This document shows positions 27,261-36,878 of a stretch of DNA of 64,000 nt, piece by piece. Position 1 is the stretch's first letter; each line of letters opens with the position of its first letter. The notes under the pieces are model-generated. The model was not told the origin of the DNA. It was given only the letters and a program-made list of their open reading frames with translations, and did no database searches. Both the position numbers and the translations under genes were made by a program. The DNA is from an uncultured Oscillospiraceae bacterium (GTDB lineage: Bacteria > Bacillota > Clostridia > Oscillospirales > Oscillospiraceae): the NCBI GenBank assembly GCA_947588955.1, contig CANPYX010000003.1:1-64000 (forward strand). Reading direction: 5' to 3'.

Positions 27261-28333
27261 AAGCCCTGTGCGCAGAGGAGCTCGGCTAAGAGAATGGCTC
27301 CTCCGGCGGCGCCGCGGAGGGTGTTGTGGCTCAGGCAGACGAATTTGTAGTCGTACTGGGTGTCCTCACGGAGGCGGCCTACGCTGACTGCCATGCCGTT
27401 TTCCAGGTTGCGGTCCAGCTTCGTCTGGGGGCGGTTGTCCTCCTCAAAGTAGTGGATGAACTGCTTTGGGGCGGAGGGGAGCTCAAGCTTTTGGGGCAGG
27501 GCGGTGAAGCTTGCCCAACGCTCCTTGATCTCGTCAATTGAGGGCTTTTTGGCGAAGGAGGCGAACACCGCCGCCATGTGGCCGTCGGAGCAGGCGACGC
27601 GGAAGCACTGGGCGGTGATGGAGGGGGAGTCGGCCTTGACAATCACGCCGTTTTCAACGCGCCCCCAAAGCTTCAAAGGCTCCTGCTCGCTCTTTTCCTC
27701 CTCGCCGCCGATGTAGGGAATCACGTTGTCTACGATGTCGGGGAAGGTCTCGAAGGTCTTGCCTGCGCCGGAGATGGCCTGATAGGTGCAGACCAGCGCC
27801 TTTTGAAGGCCGAATTCGTCCTTCAACGGGTGCAGGGCGGGGACGTAGCTTTGCAGGGAGCAGTTGGACTTCACGGCTATGAAGCCGCGTTTTGTCCCCA
27901 GGCGCTTGCGCTGGAAGGGGATGACCTCCAGGTGCTCCGGGTTTATCTCCGGCACCACCATGGGCACGTCCGGGGTCCAGCGGTGGGCGGAGTTGTTGGA
28001 GACCACGGGGCACTCATGCCTGGCGTACGCCTCCTCAAGCGCCTGTATCTCGTTTTTCTTCATGTCCACGGCGGAAAAGACGAAGTCCACGTTGGACGCG
28101 ATCTCGTCAATGTCGTCCTCGGCGGACCTTACAATGAGGTCCTTCGCGCACTCCGGCACGGGGACGCTCATGAGCCAACGACCGGAGACCGCCTCGCCGT
28201 AGGGCTTGCCGGCGCTGCGTGAGCTGGCGGCGACCTCGGTGAGCTCAAACCAGGGGTGACCGGCTATGAGCGTGACGAAGCGCTGACCCACCATGCCTGT
28301 GGCGCCGATGACGCCGACCTTGTATTTTTTCAT
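27254..28333 (-). CDS. asd: Aspartate-semialdehyde dehydrogenase
   Basis: Reduces aspartyl phosphate to aspartate semialdehyde with NADPH, leading to lysine, threonine and methionine. GATGMVGQRFVTLI is the dinucleotide loop, KSNCSLQSYV holds the catalytic Cys, and later segments match the archaeal/fungal-type branch, which is common in Clostridia. The ATG at 28333 follows GGGAGG; the longer frame upstream is not needed. The stop codon lies inside hairpin E of repeat copy 3. Length is 359 residues. Confidence 0.93.
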   Translation of the reverse strand: MKKYKVGVIGATGMVGQRFVTLIAGHPWFELTEVAASSRSAGKPYGEAVSGRWLMSVPVPECAKDLIVRSAEDDIDEIASNVDFVFSAVDMKKNEIQALEEAYARHECPVVSNNSAHRWTPDVPMVVPEINPEHLEVIPFQRKRLGTKRGFIAVKSNCSLQSYVPALHPLKDEFGLQKALVCTYQAISGAGKTFETFPDIVDNVIPYIGGEEEKSEQEPLKLWGRVENGVIVKADSPSITAQCFRVACSDGHMAAVFASFAKKPSIDEIKERWASFTALPQKLELPSAPKQFIHYFEEDNRPQTKLDRNLENGMAVSVGRLREDTQYDYKFVCLSHNTLRGAAGGAILLAELLCAQGLI

Positions 28334-28520
28334 GATTTTTCCTCCCAATATGATGAAAATAATATGGTAATTAAAAAAATTGCCGAAAGGGGTAGCCAAA
28401 CAGTGAAAAATGTTGTATAATGCAGTTTACATAAATATCGCCGGCTGTTTCGCCCGCGCGGCATTGATACTTTAGCACAGGTAAAAGCCTGTGTCAACGG
28501 TGAAATAGTTTAAAAATCAA

Positions 28521-28563
28521 GGCGGTTTTTGCGTTTTAGCGAGATAAATAACCGAAAACCGCC
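28521..28563 (+). repeat. Inverted repeat before the SpoIID-type gene
   Basis: GGCGGTTTT (28521-28529) and AAAACCGCC (28555-28563) are perfect inverted copies 25 bases apart, ending 27 bases before the start codon. This could be an operator or a leader stem. A smaller hairpin CACAGG/CCTGTG lies upstream at about 28477-28494. Confidence 0.4.
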
Positions 28564-28589
28564 ATTTGCCGCCAAAACGGAGGTATCCC

Positions 28590-30365
28590 ATGAAATCGAA
28601 GCTGAAAACGATAATAACCGCGCTCCTTGCTCTCGCGCTGTCGGTATCGCTGGCGCCCGCACCGGCAAGGGCGGACTACACGCCGCCGTATGACACCGTG
28701 AGGATCGGGATATATTCATATAAAGCGGACGGAGCTCCGGCGCAGAAGGCGTTTTCCTGGTCAAATCTTCAAAATGTCGCGGGGTACGGCGACGGGTACG
28801 AGCTGGGATATTACGATTCCGACCGTCAGTTCGTGTCCCTGGGCGCCTTTATCACCTCCACGAACCAGATCTCCGTTTTGATCGACAAAAACATGAAGTA
28901 TAACTCTTCCGAAAACTCCTATTCGGAGCTCTCCGGCTCCGCCTCCGGTACGGTGGTGGGCTGCTTCCATCTGAGGTACAACACAGTATACGCCACCTAC
29001 GACGAGGCGGCGGCAAAGGCGGCGGAATATGACGGCGGCTTTGTAAAATACGAAAACGGCAGCTTTGTTGTGCTGGTGGGTCAGTACCTCTCCTCCGGCG
29101 AGCTATCCCGGGCTGTGGGCGGGGACTTCACAGGCGACAGCGGCACGGCAAACACCGTGACGGTGGTGGAGACGAGGACGAACAGGATACTCTTTGAGTT
29201 TGACTGCGGCACATCGCTGAACCTGGCAGTCCGCCCGTTCAGCAATTCCGAAATCAAGACACAGACCTGGCACAGGGGCTGCATGTACTACGGCGGCTTC
29301 TCCTTCCTCCGGGGCGAGGCGGGTATAACCACGGTGAACTACGTGAATGTGGAGGACTACGTCAAGGGAGTTATCTGCTATGAAATGGGCAACGGCTGGC
29401 CGATTGAGGCACTGAAGGCACAGGCTATAACCGCAAGGACGTACCTCATGGCGAATATAAACAGGCACCGCTCTCTGGGCTATGACCTGTGCAACACCAC
29501 GGACTGTCAGGCATACCACGGAACAGGCTCTGCCAACGCCAACACGGACGCGGCGGTGGACCAGACCGCGGGGCAGTACCTCATGTACAACGGCGAGCTT
29601 TGCGAGACCTACTATTACTCCTCCAACGGCGGCGCCTCGGAGGACGTGGAGAACGTGTGGACCGAGGCGATACCGTATCTTCGCGGAGTTGTTGACCCAT
29701 ATGAGGCGGACGCCTATAAGGACGGCAAGATAAACCAGTATTACTGGACCGTCACATATACCCCGTCGTCGCTGGGCGCGAGACTCAGGAGCCTGGGGAA
29801 GAACTGCTCGGACATAGTTAAAATAAGGCTGGAGTTTACCAATGTCGGCAACGTGAAGTCCATCACCTTTATCGACACGGCTGGGCGGAATATCACGGTG
29901 AACAAGGAGAAGGTCCGTACATACCCAAGCGTCAGGTCGTGCCGGTACTCGGTAAACGGTCTGGGACCTGCCAACTCAGCCAACGGCACAAGCTATTACG
30001 TCAACGACGGGACTGCCATAGGCGAGACACTGCCGGGGCTCTTTGCCATTGGCTCCTCCGGCGTGAGTGAGCTCCCGGCGGACGACATCTACGCCATACG
30101 CGGCACCGGCACGGTGGATAAGGTCAGCGCCGGCAGCACCGCGAATTCCGGCACGGTGGGCGTGAACGCCCAGGGCAAATTTGTATTTTCCGGCTCCGGT
30201 TACGGGCATAATGTGGGCATGAGCCAGTGGGGAGCGTACTCAATGGCAAAATACCACAACATGACCTGCGAGGAGATACTCACCTTCTACTACACAGGCA
30301 CGCAGATCGTCACCGCCGGCACGGGCGCGGCGGACGACGACTGGTGGTTCGGCGCGTTGGGTTGA
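28590..30365 (+). CDS. SpoIID/LytB-domain exported protein
   Basis: A 591-residue protein with a signal peptide ending near ARA at residue 28. The SpoIID/LytB core spans about residues 240-590: [43 protein letters not shown] and the late [18 protein letters not shown]. SpoIID itself is a lytic transglycosylase that cuts glycan strands during engulfment. This protein is longer, with an extra N-terminal region of about 200 residues, so it may be a SpoIID paralogue rather than SpoIID proper. The ATG follows ACGGAGG. The next gene, queA, begins 20 bases after its stop. Confidence 0.85.
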   Translation: MKSKLKTIITALLALALSVSLAPAPARADYTPPYDTVRIGIYSYKADGAPAQKAFSWSNLQNVAGYGDGYELGYYDSDRQFVSLGAFITSTNQISVLIDKNMKYNSSENSYSELSGSASGTVVGCFHLRYNTVYATYDEAAAKAAEYDGGFVKYENGSFVVLVGQYLSSGELSRAVGGDFTGDSGTANTVTVVETRTNRILFEFDCGTSLNLAVRPFSNSEIKTQTWHRGCMYYGGFSFLRGEAGITTVNYVNVEDYVKGVICYEMGNGWPIEALKAQAITARTYLMANINRHRSLGYDLCNTTDCQAYHGTGSANANTDAAVDQTAGQYLMYNGELCETYYYSSNGGASEDVENVWTEAIPYLRGVVDPYEADAYKDGKINQYYWTVTYTPSSLGARLRSLGKNCSDIVKIRLEFTNVGNVKSITFIDTAGRNITVNKEKVRTYPSVRSCRYSVNGLGPANSANGTSYYVNDGTAIGETLPGLFAIGSSGVSELPADDIYAIRGTGTVDKVSAGSTANSGTVGVNAQGKFVFSGSGYGHNVGMSQWGAYSMAKYHNMTCEEILTFYYTGTQIVTAGTGAADDDWWFGALG

Positions 30366-30385
30366 GGGGAAGAAGGGCTTTTTCC

Positions 30386-31435
30386 ATGAAGACATCGGAT
30401 TTTTACTATGAGCTTCCAGAGGAGCTTATCGCCCAGACGCCACTTGAGCGCCGGGACGCCTCCAGGCTCATGGTGCTTGACAAAAATACCGGAAAGACGG
30501 AGCACCGGCGGTTTTTTGAGCTGCCGGAGCTTCTGCGTCCCGGAGACTGCATGGTTTTCAACGACTCCCGCGTCCTTCCCGCGCGGCTTTTCGGGAAAAG
30601 ACCCACCGGCGGCGCGGTGGAGGTGCTGCTTCTCACCGACAAGGGCGGCAAGCGATGGGAATGCCTTGTCCGTCCCGGCAAAAAGGCGCGCCCCGGCGAC
30701 AGGCTCAGCTTCGGCGACGGGGAGCTGGAGGCGGAGATAGAGGAGATACTTGACGGCGGGAACAGGCTCATACGCTTTGACTACCAGGGCATATTCATTG
30801 AGATACTGGAGCGCCTGGGACGTATGCCATTGCCGCCGTATATCCATGAGGAGCTGAAGGACGCGGAGAGGTATCAGACGGTGTATTCCCGCGAGCTCGG
30901 CTCCGCCGCGGCTCCTACGGCGGGGCTCCACTTTACGCCGGAGCTCCTTGAAAAAATACGCGAAAAGGGCGTGGACACCGCCTTCATAACCCTCCACGTG
31001 GGGCTTGGGACCTTCCGGCCCGTGAAGGAGGACAATATAGAGGACCACGATATGCACTCGGAGTTTTGCCAGATCTCCCGTGAGGCGGCGGATAAGGTCA
31101 ACGCCGCAAAAGAGCGCGGGAGCAGGGTCATCGCCGTGGGCACCACCTCCTGCCGCACCCTTGAGGCGTTCTCGGACAGCTCCGGGCACCTTGAGCCGGC
31201 GTCGGGTTGGACGGATATTTTCATCTACCCCGGCTACAGCTTTAAATGCGTGGACGCGCTGGTGACAAACTTCCACCTGCCTGAAAGCACCCTCCTCATG
31301 CTCATCTCCGCCCTCGCCGGCCGCGACCGAGTCCTCGCCGCCTACCGCGAAGCAGTGCAGGAGAGATACAGATTTTTCTCGTTTGGAGATGCGATGTTCA
31401 TTGGAAGCAGGATGTTTGAAGACAAAGACAAGTAA
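30386..31435 (+). CDS. queA: tRNA preQ1(34) S-adenosylmethionine ribosyltransferase-isomerase
   Basis: Builds epoxyqueuosine on preQ1-modified tRNA by transferring the ribosyl part of SAM. The N-terminus [24 protein letters not shown] and segments [20 protein letters not shown] and GDAMFI are diagnostic. Length is 349 residues. The start ATG is preceded by GAAGAAGGG, weaker than usual. It is the last host gene before the prophage. Confidence 0.94.
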   Translation: MKTSDFYYELPEELIAQTPLERRDASRLMVLDKNTGKTEHRRFFELPELLRPGDCMVFNDSRVLPARLFGKRPTGGAVEVLLLTDKGGKRWECLVRPGKKARPGDRLSFGDGELEAEIEEILDGGNRLIRFDYQGIFIEILERLGRMPLPPYIHEELKDAERYQTVYSRELGSAAAPTAGLHFTPELLEKIREKGVDTAFITLHVGLGTFRPVKEDNIEDHDMHSEFCQISREAADKVNAAKERGSRVIAVGTTSCRTLEAFSDSSGHLEPASGWTDIFIYPGYSFKCVDALVTNFHLPESTLLMLISALAGRDRVLAAYREAVQERYRFFSFGDAMFIGSRMFEDKDK

Positions 31436-31437
31436 GA

Positions 31438-31474
31438 AAAAAGCCCTGAAATCAGTGAATTTCGGGGCTTTTGT
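31438..31474. terminator. Bidirectional terminator between queA and the prophage recombinase
   Basis: AAAAAGCCC-TGAAAT pairs with ATTTC-GGGGCTTTT. It can serve both queA (rightward) and the recombinase gene (leftward), whose stop is four bases away. The left attachment site must lie near here. Confidence 0.75.
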
Positions 31475-31477
31475 AAT

Positions 31478-33214
31478 TTATTGGGGCTTGTAGGAAAATT
31501 TGATTTCAAGGCCGTTTTTGAAGAGAATCGCGCTGGTACGGCCGTCTTTTATACAAAAGTTTGTCACGATGCTGTTGAGAAAATCTTTGACAATTTGTGG
31601 GTCTATACGGCGAACAAAATGCTCGTAATTGATATATCGCTTTCCTTCCAGTTGTTGAGCCAATATGAAGTAGCTTGCCTTTGCTATGAACTCCTCGTCA
31701 CTCATGCTGAGAGCGGAGGCGGAGGAGACTGAAAGATATTCGAGCCGGCTGTCAACCTCCTCGATGCGGTCGAGTATTTCCTTTCGCTCTATCAGGTAGT
31801 CCTTATCTGGGATCCCGGCGTCATCGTACAGATATATGGTTTTCAGACGGTTCAGGGCGCGTTCGAGCCGGCGCTTTTCAGAGAGCAGCGTATCTCGTTC
31901 TTGGACCTCGGCGGAAGACTCGGCAGCTTTTACGGTCGCCGGGGTGTATTCAGGATTATCATACTTGCTCTTGAGATGGTTGAATAGTTCTTCAAGCCCA
32001 GGACGCTCTATATGGTCAACACGGGAGAACACTTCGCCACGAAGGAGCTTTTTCTCCAGAGTCTCAATGGATGTGCTTTTGCCGAACGACTTGGAGACTT
32101 TTATGAGATTGTGGATGAAGTTAAAAACGAATGGGCCAAGGGTGATGTCTGAGACATACTTGTTGGGGCAATCGTTGAAGCGGCGGTGTCTGGAGCACAG
32201 ATAGATTGATGGACGCCATCCATCGGCTCGCTCTCTGTCTATGGTCGCTATCATAGGGGAGCCGCAGCAGCCGCAAGTGAGAAGACCGGCGAATATATGG
32301 ATGTGCTTGCGCTGGAATGTCTGTCCGTACTTACCGCGCTGTCTGCTCTTTAGCAGATTAACCACCGCTTGTTGACGCTCTTGTGTAACGATGGCGGGGT
32401 GGTGATTTTCAACAAGCACCCATTCGTTCTGAGGCTTCGTCTCGAATGTGTGTGATTTAGTCTCGTCACGATAGTTATAGCGATAAGTCCCGGAATAAAA
32501 AGGGTTCGTAAGGACGTGATGAACAGCTACCGGGTTCCATGCGCCGCCTTGACTTGCCGGTACGCTCTTTTCGTTCAGTTCCTTGGCTACCTTGAGCAAC
32601 GATCCGGTGGCCTCATATCGGTCATAGATGAACCTGACTACTCGCTCCTCACCTTCGTCTATTGTGAAAGTCTTTGTTTTTTTGTCGTAGTCGTACCCGT
32701 ATGGAATACGGCCACCGTTCCAAACCCCGTCGTTTGCTCTGGAGAGCATTACTGCGCTTACACGCTCAGAAGTCATATTGCGTTCCAGTTCGGCAAATAC
32801 CAGAATGATTTTGAGCATAGCCTCCCCCATTGCTGACGAGGTGTCGAACTGCTCGTTTTTGGAGACGAATATGACGCCCAGCTTTTTCAACTCGGAGTAC
32901 ATAGTCGCAAAGTCCAGAAGATTTCGGCTTATGCGGTCGATTTTCCACACCAGTATATGCGAGAACTCGCCCATGCGGACACGGGACATCATTTGCTGGT
33001 AGTCCGGCCTGTCCGTGTTCTTGGCACTATATCCTGCGTCCTGAAAAATCGCGTAGTCTTTTATGTTAAGGGCATATCTGGCGTAGTTGATGAGCTCGCT
33101 TTGCTGGACGGGCAGACTTGCTTTGTCTACCTGATGGACGGTTGACACACGGATATAGATTGCTACCTTCTGAGGGAGAAAGTCAGCGGCACCGCGTTTT
33201 TGGTTTGAAGCCAT
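31478..33214 (-). CDS. Large serine recombinase (phage integrase)
   Basis: A 578-residue site-specific recombinase. The catalytic domain carries Ser24 in YIRVST, the conserved Gln of LPVQQSEL, and VWKIDRISRN, with the long E-helix after LVFAELERNMTSERV. The Recombinase domain (GRIPYGYDYD to NPFYSGTYRYN) is followed by a zinc-ribbon (CGCCGSPM and a later CSRH...C) and a coiled-coil segment near residues 430-480. It integrates the phage into attB and, with a directionality factor, excises it. Its stop abuts the host boundary, as expected for an integrase at the element end. Confidence 0.94.
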   Translation of the reverse strand: MASNQKRGAADFLPQKVAIYIRVSTVHQVDKASLPVQQSELINYARYALNIKDYAIFQDAGYSAKNTDRPDYQQMMSRVRMGEFSHILVWKIDRISRNLLDFATMYSELKKLGVIFVSKNEQFDTSSAMGEAMLKIILVFAELERNMTSERVSAVMLSRANDGVWNGGRIPYGYDYDKKTKTFTIDEGEERVVRFIYDRYEATGSLLKVAKELNEKSVPASQGGAWNPVAVHHVLTNPFYSGTYRYNYRDETKSHTFETKPQNEWVLVENHHPAIVTQERQQAVVNLLKSRQRGKYGQTFQRKHIHIFAGLLTCGCCGSPMIATIDRERADGWRPSIYLCSRHRRFNDCPNKYVSDITLGPFVFNFIHNLIKVSKSFGKSTSIETLEKKLLRGEVFSRVDHIERPGLEELFNHLKSKYDNPEYTPATVKAAESSAEVQERDTLLSEKRRLERALNRLKTIYLYDDAGIPDKDYLIERKEILDRIEEVDSRLEYLSVSSASALSMSDEEFIAKASYFILAQQLEGKRYINYEHFVRRIDPQIVKDFLNSIVTNFCIKDGRTSAILFKNGLEIKFSYKPQ

Positions 33215-33289
33215 TTTTAACCTCCACTATTATTAGATACAGAAAGAGGCAGCCCCGTACTTGGGACCGCCTCTTTTCGCTTGAGAACA

Positions 33290-33772
33290 TCATGCGATAG
33301 CGATTATGACAAATGTTCCCGAAGATAAGGTGTCTGAAAGCGAATCCTCGAACCGTTCCCTATCCTTATAAGTCAGATAGCCCAATTTGCACATAGTATC
33401 AATCATGCACGAAGCTTGACCGTAATTATCAAAAGTGTATTCCTTGGAGAACCCGTCCAGCATCTCAATGTCCCACATTGAGACAGATAAAGCTATGCCA
33501 GCAAGGGCGTCTTCTAAAAAAAGCTCGTCCTTCAGAGAGACTGTAACGAGAAGATCGCCGCTGGGGGAAATGAACACATTAGATAATTCGCCGGAGAAAG
33601 AATTTGAGGACACAAAGATGTTTTTAGCTATACACGTCATCTGAGACATGGACTCGTAAGGGATGCTGACGGGGTCAAGTTCCCAAGAGTCGATGCCGTC
33701 ACCTGAGCACAGACGGGTCAAGGCCCCGTCACAATATGCGAACGCTTTAGAACTGGAAGACAAATTATACAC
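33290..33772 (-). CDS. Hypothetical prophage protein in the immunity region
   Basis: A 160-residue protein that I do not recognise. It is Ser-rich, with no membrane helix and no HExxH motif, so it is not the common ImmA-type protease found beside such repressors. Its start overlaps the end of the repressor gene by eight bases, so the two are cotranscribed in the lysogen. Lysogenic expression suggests an immunity or host-fitness role, which is inference only. Confidence 0.6.
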   Translation of the reverse strand: MYNLSSSSKAFAYCDGALTRLCSGDGIDSWELDPVSIPYESMSQMTCIAKNIFVSSNSFSGELSNVFISPSGDLLVTVSLKDELFLEDALAGIALSVSMWDIEMLDGFSKEYTFDNYGQASCMIDTMCKLGYLTYKDRERFEDSLSDTLSSGTFVIIAIA

Positions 33773-34115
33773 CCTCTTTGTATTTTTGCAGAACAGCCTT
33801 TATGACCATGCGGTCGTCCGGGGTGGCAAGAGAGTAAAGGCGCACGAACTCCACGACATCTGCCGGCATCTTCTCGTACCTGTCCTCACCTATGCCGAGG
33901 AGCCAGTCGATAGATACGTTGAAATACTCAGCAAGTTTGATGATATATGGGAGATCCGGCTGCCTGTCCCCGGACAGATAGCGCGATACGGTAGGTCTGG
34001 CTATTCCTGTTGCGTCTGACAATTCGCTGCGGTTAAGCCCATGACTTGCCATAAGAGAGCCGAGCCGCAATCTGAAGTCCTCGTAGTTGAAGTCTGTTTT
34101 TACTGGATAGCTCAT
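33765..34115 (-). CDS. CI-like repressor (XRE-family HTH)
   Basis: A 116-residue protein whose helix-turn-helix fills residues 15-70 (LMASHGLNRSELSDATGIAR, then VSRYLSGDRQPDLPYIIKLA). The C-terminal part is short, so it is not a LexA-like self-cleaving repressor. The ATG at 34115 follows AGGAG; the frame extends upstream but without such a site. It faces the rightward early genes across a region with divergent promoters and an inverted-repeat operator, so it is the likely lysogeny repressor. Confidence 0.85.
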   Translation of the reverse strand: MSYPVKTDFNYEDFRLRLGSLMASHGLNRSELSDATGIARPTVSRYLSGDRQPDLPYIIKLAEYFNVSIDWLLGIGEDRYEKMPADVVEFVRLYSLATPDDRMVIKAVLQKYKEGV

Positions 34116-34155
34116 AATATCAACTCCTGTACCGTTGTGTGACAAGTATAGTACC

Positions 34156-34184
34156 ATAATAAAACAAGTCACCGGAAACTGCAA
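34156..34184 (-). promoter_or_regulatory. Leftward promoter of the repressor gene
   Basis: On the minus strand TTGCAG and TATTAT are 17 bases apart, 41 bases upstream of the repressor start. GTACCATAAT overlaps the -10, and related GGTAC words recur at 34130, 34251, 34273 and 34573. Confidence 0.55.
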
Positions 34185-34187
34185 CAC

Positions 34188-34230
34188 TTTTTATCACAAA
34201 CGGGAAAAAATTTACCACAAATGATAAAAA
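34188..34230. promoter_or_regulatory. Candidate repressor operator between divergent promoters
   Basis: TTTTTATCA (34188-34196) and TGATAAAAA (34222-34230) are perfect inverted copies 25 bases apart, lying exactly between the leftward -35 and the rightward -35. Each half is followed inward by a CACAAA word. Confidence 0.5.
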
Positions 34231-34235
34231 ACTTA

Positions 34236-34264
34236 TTGACAATTACCAATCGGTACATTATAAT
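34236..34264 (+). promoter_or_regulatory. Consensus early rightward promoter
   Basis: TTGACA and TATAAT with 17 bases between. GGTACA between and after these hexamers may be part of an operator. It drives the Cro-like gene and the early operon. Confidence 0.85.
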
Positions 34265-34313
34265 GTTTACGATGGTACACTAAATAAAGAACAGAAGAAT
34301 GGAGGTGAACATC

Positions 34314-34556
34314 ATGAAACCGCTTGAAATCAAAGGAGCCCGAACAAGGCTTGGATTCACTCAGCAGTTTGTTGCCGACGAACTCCACTTGTCGCTCCCG
34401 TCTTATAGAAAGAAGGAGAGTGGAAAAGTGAAGTTCACCGACGAGGAGAAGATGAGGCTTTCTAAGGTACTTGAGCTTTCACCGTCTCAGACGAACGATT
34501 ATCTTTACGACGGCATCCTGCCCATTGGCAAGCTCGATGAACAGGCTTGCGGCTGA
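34314..34556 (+). CDS. Cro-like small HTH regulator
   Basis: An 80-residue protein with an XRE-type helix-turn-helix (ARTRLGFTQQFVADELHLSL) and little else. The ATG at 34314 is preceded by GGAGGTG at 34301; an ATG at 34299 has no site. As first gene of the rightward transcript facing the CI-like gene it probably acts as Cro. Confidence 0.8.
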   Translation: MKPLEIKGARTRLGFTQQFVADELHLSLPSYRKKESGKVKFTDEEKMRLSKVLELSPSQTNDYLYDGILPIGKLDEQACG

Positions 34557-34662
34557 AATTTTTTTACCCTGAACGTACCGAATGGTAACAGTTACGTACC
34601 ATCAAGACACCGCCTTTCGTTTTTTGATATTAGCATTATATGACACTCTGGAGGAGAAGAAA

Positions 34663-35172
34663 ATGGGAAGAGACTCCGTAAAAGCCAATGAGAATATGTG
34701 CTTTCAATGCAGGAAAAGGGCCGCAGAATACAACGACAAGCTATCCAGCAGAGAGGGCGCAGCAGAACTCCTCGGAGTGTCAGTTTCAAGCCTCGCGGAT
34801 TATGAGCTTGGTCTGACCAAGATTCTCCCGGTGGATAAGGTCGTCCTCATGGCAGACGCCTACAATGCGCCTGAACTCAAGATCTGGTATTGCCAGACCC
34901 AATGCCCGATAGGGCGGGATTATCGGATGCCATCGCCGGAGCTGAACACGGTGGAGCGTGCCACCTTGAACCTCCTGAAGCGGCTGAGAGGCGCGGATAT
35001 TCAGGAGGTCAAGGACAAGCTCATAGACATAACCGCCGATGGGGTTATCACCGGGGATGAAAAAGTGACCTTGCAGGACATCATGAATTTCCTCGACGAC
35101 CTTATTCAAGCGGCTGGAGAGCTCAAGCTGGTGGGCTCCAAGTACATGAACGAGGGGGCCAAAAATGACTGA
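34663..35172 (+). CDS. HTH-containing early phage regulator
   Basis: A 169-residue protein. CFQC near residue 12 and CQTQC near residue 80 could bind a metal. Residues 25-75 (REGAAELLGVSVSSLADYEL) form an XRE-like helix-turn-helix, and the C-terminal part is helical (ADGVITGDEKVTLQDIMNFL). This layout is common in prophages of Clostridia, in which the role is regulatory. The ATG at 34663 follows GGAGGAG. Confidence 0.7.
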   Translation: MGRDSVKANENMCFQCRKRAAEYNDKLSSREGAAELLGVSVSSLADYELGLTKILPVDKVVLMADAYNAPELKIWYCQTQCPIGRDYRMPSPELNTVERATLNLLKRLRGADIQEVKDKLIDITADGVITGDEKVTLQDIMNFLDDLIQAAGELKLVGSKYMNEGAKND

Positions 35173-35335
35173 CACAGAAGCCCTCAGGAGGTTCCTAAAA
35201 GAGGAATACGGCATCAGCTCTGAGCTTGAACTCGAAAAGGCAGTGATGAAAATGCCTAAAATCAAAATAGGCGTGTTCATATCGAAAACTGAAAGGAGTA
35301 CACAAAATGACTACGAAAAAGAGAACATCGCATAG
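35165..35335 (+). CDS. Small hypothetical phage protein (56 residues)
   Basis: Starts MTDTEALRRFLKEEYGI behind GAGGGGG, overlapping the previous stop by eight bases and the next start by 29 bases. It is mostly helical and charged. The overlaps and ribosome binding site support translation; the function is unknown. Confidence 0.5.
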   Translation: MTDTEALRRFLKEEYGISSELELEKAVMKMPKIKIGVFISKTERSTQNDYEKENIA

Positions 35336-35930
35336 ACCCGGAGACATTGTGAGGTTGGCCGGCATCGAATTTGTCGTGCTTGACAACAACATGGCGGGAA
35401 GCTCCGCCGAGGAAGAGGCCCTGTTTATCCTGGCGCTGAAATCCCAGGGGCGGAGCCAGTTCGGTAACGACAACAACTACACCAACAGCGACCTGCGCGA
35501 TGCGGTATGCGACTGGCTGGATACCTTGGCGAACATCGGAGTGGACATAGACGCCATCAAGCCCAGGATGCTGGACCTGACGACGCTGGACGGATACAAG
35601 GGCTACGGGTCCCTCGAAGTCAAGGCGGCTCCCCTGACGATGGATGAGGCCCGGAAATACGCGGAAGTCATTCCCGACTGCGACGAGGCCACATGGCTGT
35701 CGACGGGATGGGGAGGCCCGGAGCATTTCGGTTCCACGTACGCGTTGTACGTGAGCACCAATGGCGTTTGGGGCCACAGCCACTGCTCGAACTCGTATGG
35801 CGTCCGCCCCGCTTTGGTCATTTCCTCTTCTCTCTTGGACTCTGAGAGTGATGAGACTGGACTCGAAGATGTCTCTACGGAGGACCTGCTCGAAGAGATT
35901 CGCCGCCGAGCAAACGGAGGCAAGGAATGA
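35307..35930 (+). CDS. Phage protein with a DUF6273-like domain
   Basis: A 207-residue protein preceded by AAAGGAG. The N-terminal half (GDIVRLAGIEFVVLDNN) and the segment from ATWLSTGWGGPEHF to NSYGVRPALVISSSLL match the plan of the DUF6273 family, a sulfatase-modifying-factor-like fold frequent in gut phages. Its function is unknown. The last 30 residues are acidic, and the stop overlaps the next gene by four bases. Confidence 0.6.
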   Translation: MTTKKRTSHRPGDIVRLAGIEFVVLDNNMAGSSAEEEALFILALKSQGRSQFGNDNNYTNSDLRDAVCDWLDTLANIGVDIDAIKPRMLDLTTLDGYKGYGSLEVKAAPLTMDEARKYAEVIPDCDEATWLSTGWGGPEHFGSTYALYVSTNGVWGHSHCSNSYGVRPALVISSSLLDSESDETGLEDVSTEDLLEEIRRRANGGKE

Positions 35931-36601
35931 AACCGGAAGTAAAGCGGGGGCCGTGGGGGAAAGTGATAGCGGGGCTCCTAAGCCTCGTAGTTGCCGTAGC
36001 CACGCTCTCAGCTTGGCCGAGCACCGGGGCTGAAGCGGAGGCTGAAAGGCCAGTTCCGAAAACACCGGCTCCCGTCCAGACCTTGGAATACGTTGAAGAT
36101 GTAGTCGAGCCTCCAGAAGAGCCGGTACATATCCCCCTGGCAGAAGAAGCAGCGCCCACCGAAGCCCAGATCCCGGCAGAGGACGAGGAGCCGGACGTTG
36201 AGGACTTGTATTCAGAAGAGGAGATAGAGGCCATAGCCAAGACCGTTTACGGGGAGGCTCTTGTCACTGGTTCCGATACAGAGATGGCTGCGGTTGCGTG
36301 GTGCATCCTCAACCGGGTGGACAGCCCCAGTTTTCCAAACTCGATCATCGGCGTCGTAACGGCAAAATGCCAGTTCCACGGGTACAGGGGCGACAATCCG
36401 GTCCCTGAACACATCAAGGAACTCGTAAAAGATGTTCTCACAAGATGGACGGCTGAGAAAAACAGCGACGGCGATGTAGGAAGGGTTCTCCCGGCTGATT
36501 ATCTGTACTTCTGGGGAGACGGGCGGCACAACCATTTCACGACCGAATATCTTGGAGGCGTTGAGTGGGATTGGAGTCTCCCGACGCCTTATGAAAGCTG
36601 A
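35927..36601 (+). CDS. SleB-type cell wall hydrolase, membrane anchored
   Basis: A 224-residue protein with an N-terminal signal or anchor helix (residues 13-30), an acidic Pro-rich spacer (35-95), and a Hydrolase_2 domain: EEEIEAIAKTVYGEA with the catalytic Glu, MAAVAWCILNRV, and a late YLYFWGDGRHNHF. SleB relatives cut spore cortex or cell wall peptidoglycan. Its place in the early operon, far from any lysis module, is unusual and argues against a simple endolysin role. Confidence 0.8.
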   Translation: MKPEVKRGPWGKVIAGLLSLVVAVATLSAWPSTGAEAEAERPVPKTPAPVQTLEYVEDVVEPPEEPVHIPLAEEAAPTEAQIPAEDEEPDVEDLYSEEEIEAIAKTVYGEALVTGSDTEMAAVAWCILNRVDSPSFPNSIIGVVTAKCQFHGYRGDNPVPEHIKELVKDVLTRWTAEKNSDGDVGRVLPADYLYFWGDGRHNHFTTEYLGGVEWDWSLPTPYES

Positions 36602-36611
36602 GGTGCCGAGC

Positions 36612-36878
36612 ATGAGCGAAGAACTTACCGAAATTGTCGAGAAAGTGGCGGAAAAGACCGGATTGTTCATTTGCCTGAAAGATGCCAACGAGGTCCTGAA
36701 ATACACCGTCAGGAAATGCGAGGTGAGCGGTAACGGGCCGGATTACGTCCCGGTACTGTTCGAGAACGAGCTCAGAGACTTCCTGACAAGAAAAATCATC
36801 AATGCGAGAGGAGCGATAGCTGATGTGTTCGATATGCGGCCATTACCCGTGTCACCCACAATGCCCGAACGCGCCTGA
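36612..36878 (+). CDS. Small hypothetical phage protein (88 residues)
   Basis: MSEELTEIVEKVAEK is preceded by TGAGGTG six bases upstream. The protein is mixed alpha/beta with no motif I recognise. Its last 56 bases overlap the next gene in another frame. Confidence 0.55.
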   Translation: MSEELTEIVEKVAEKTGLFICLKDANEVLKYTVRKCEVSGNGPDYVPVLFENELRDFLTRKIINARGAIADVFDMRPLPVSPTMPERA

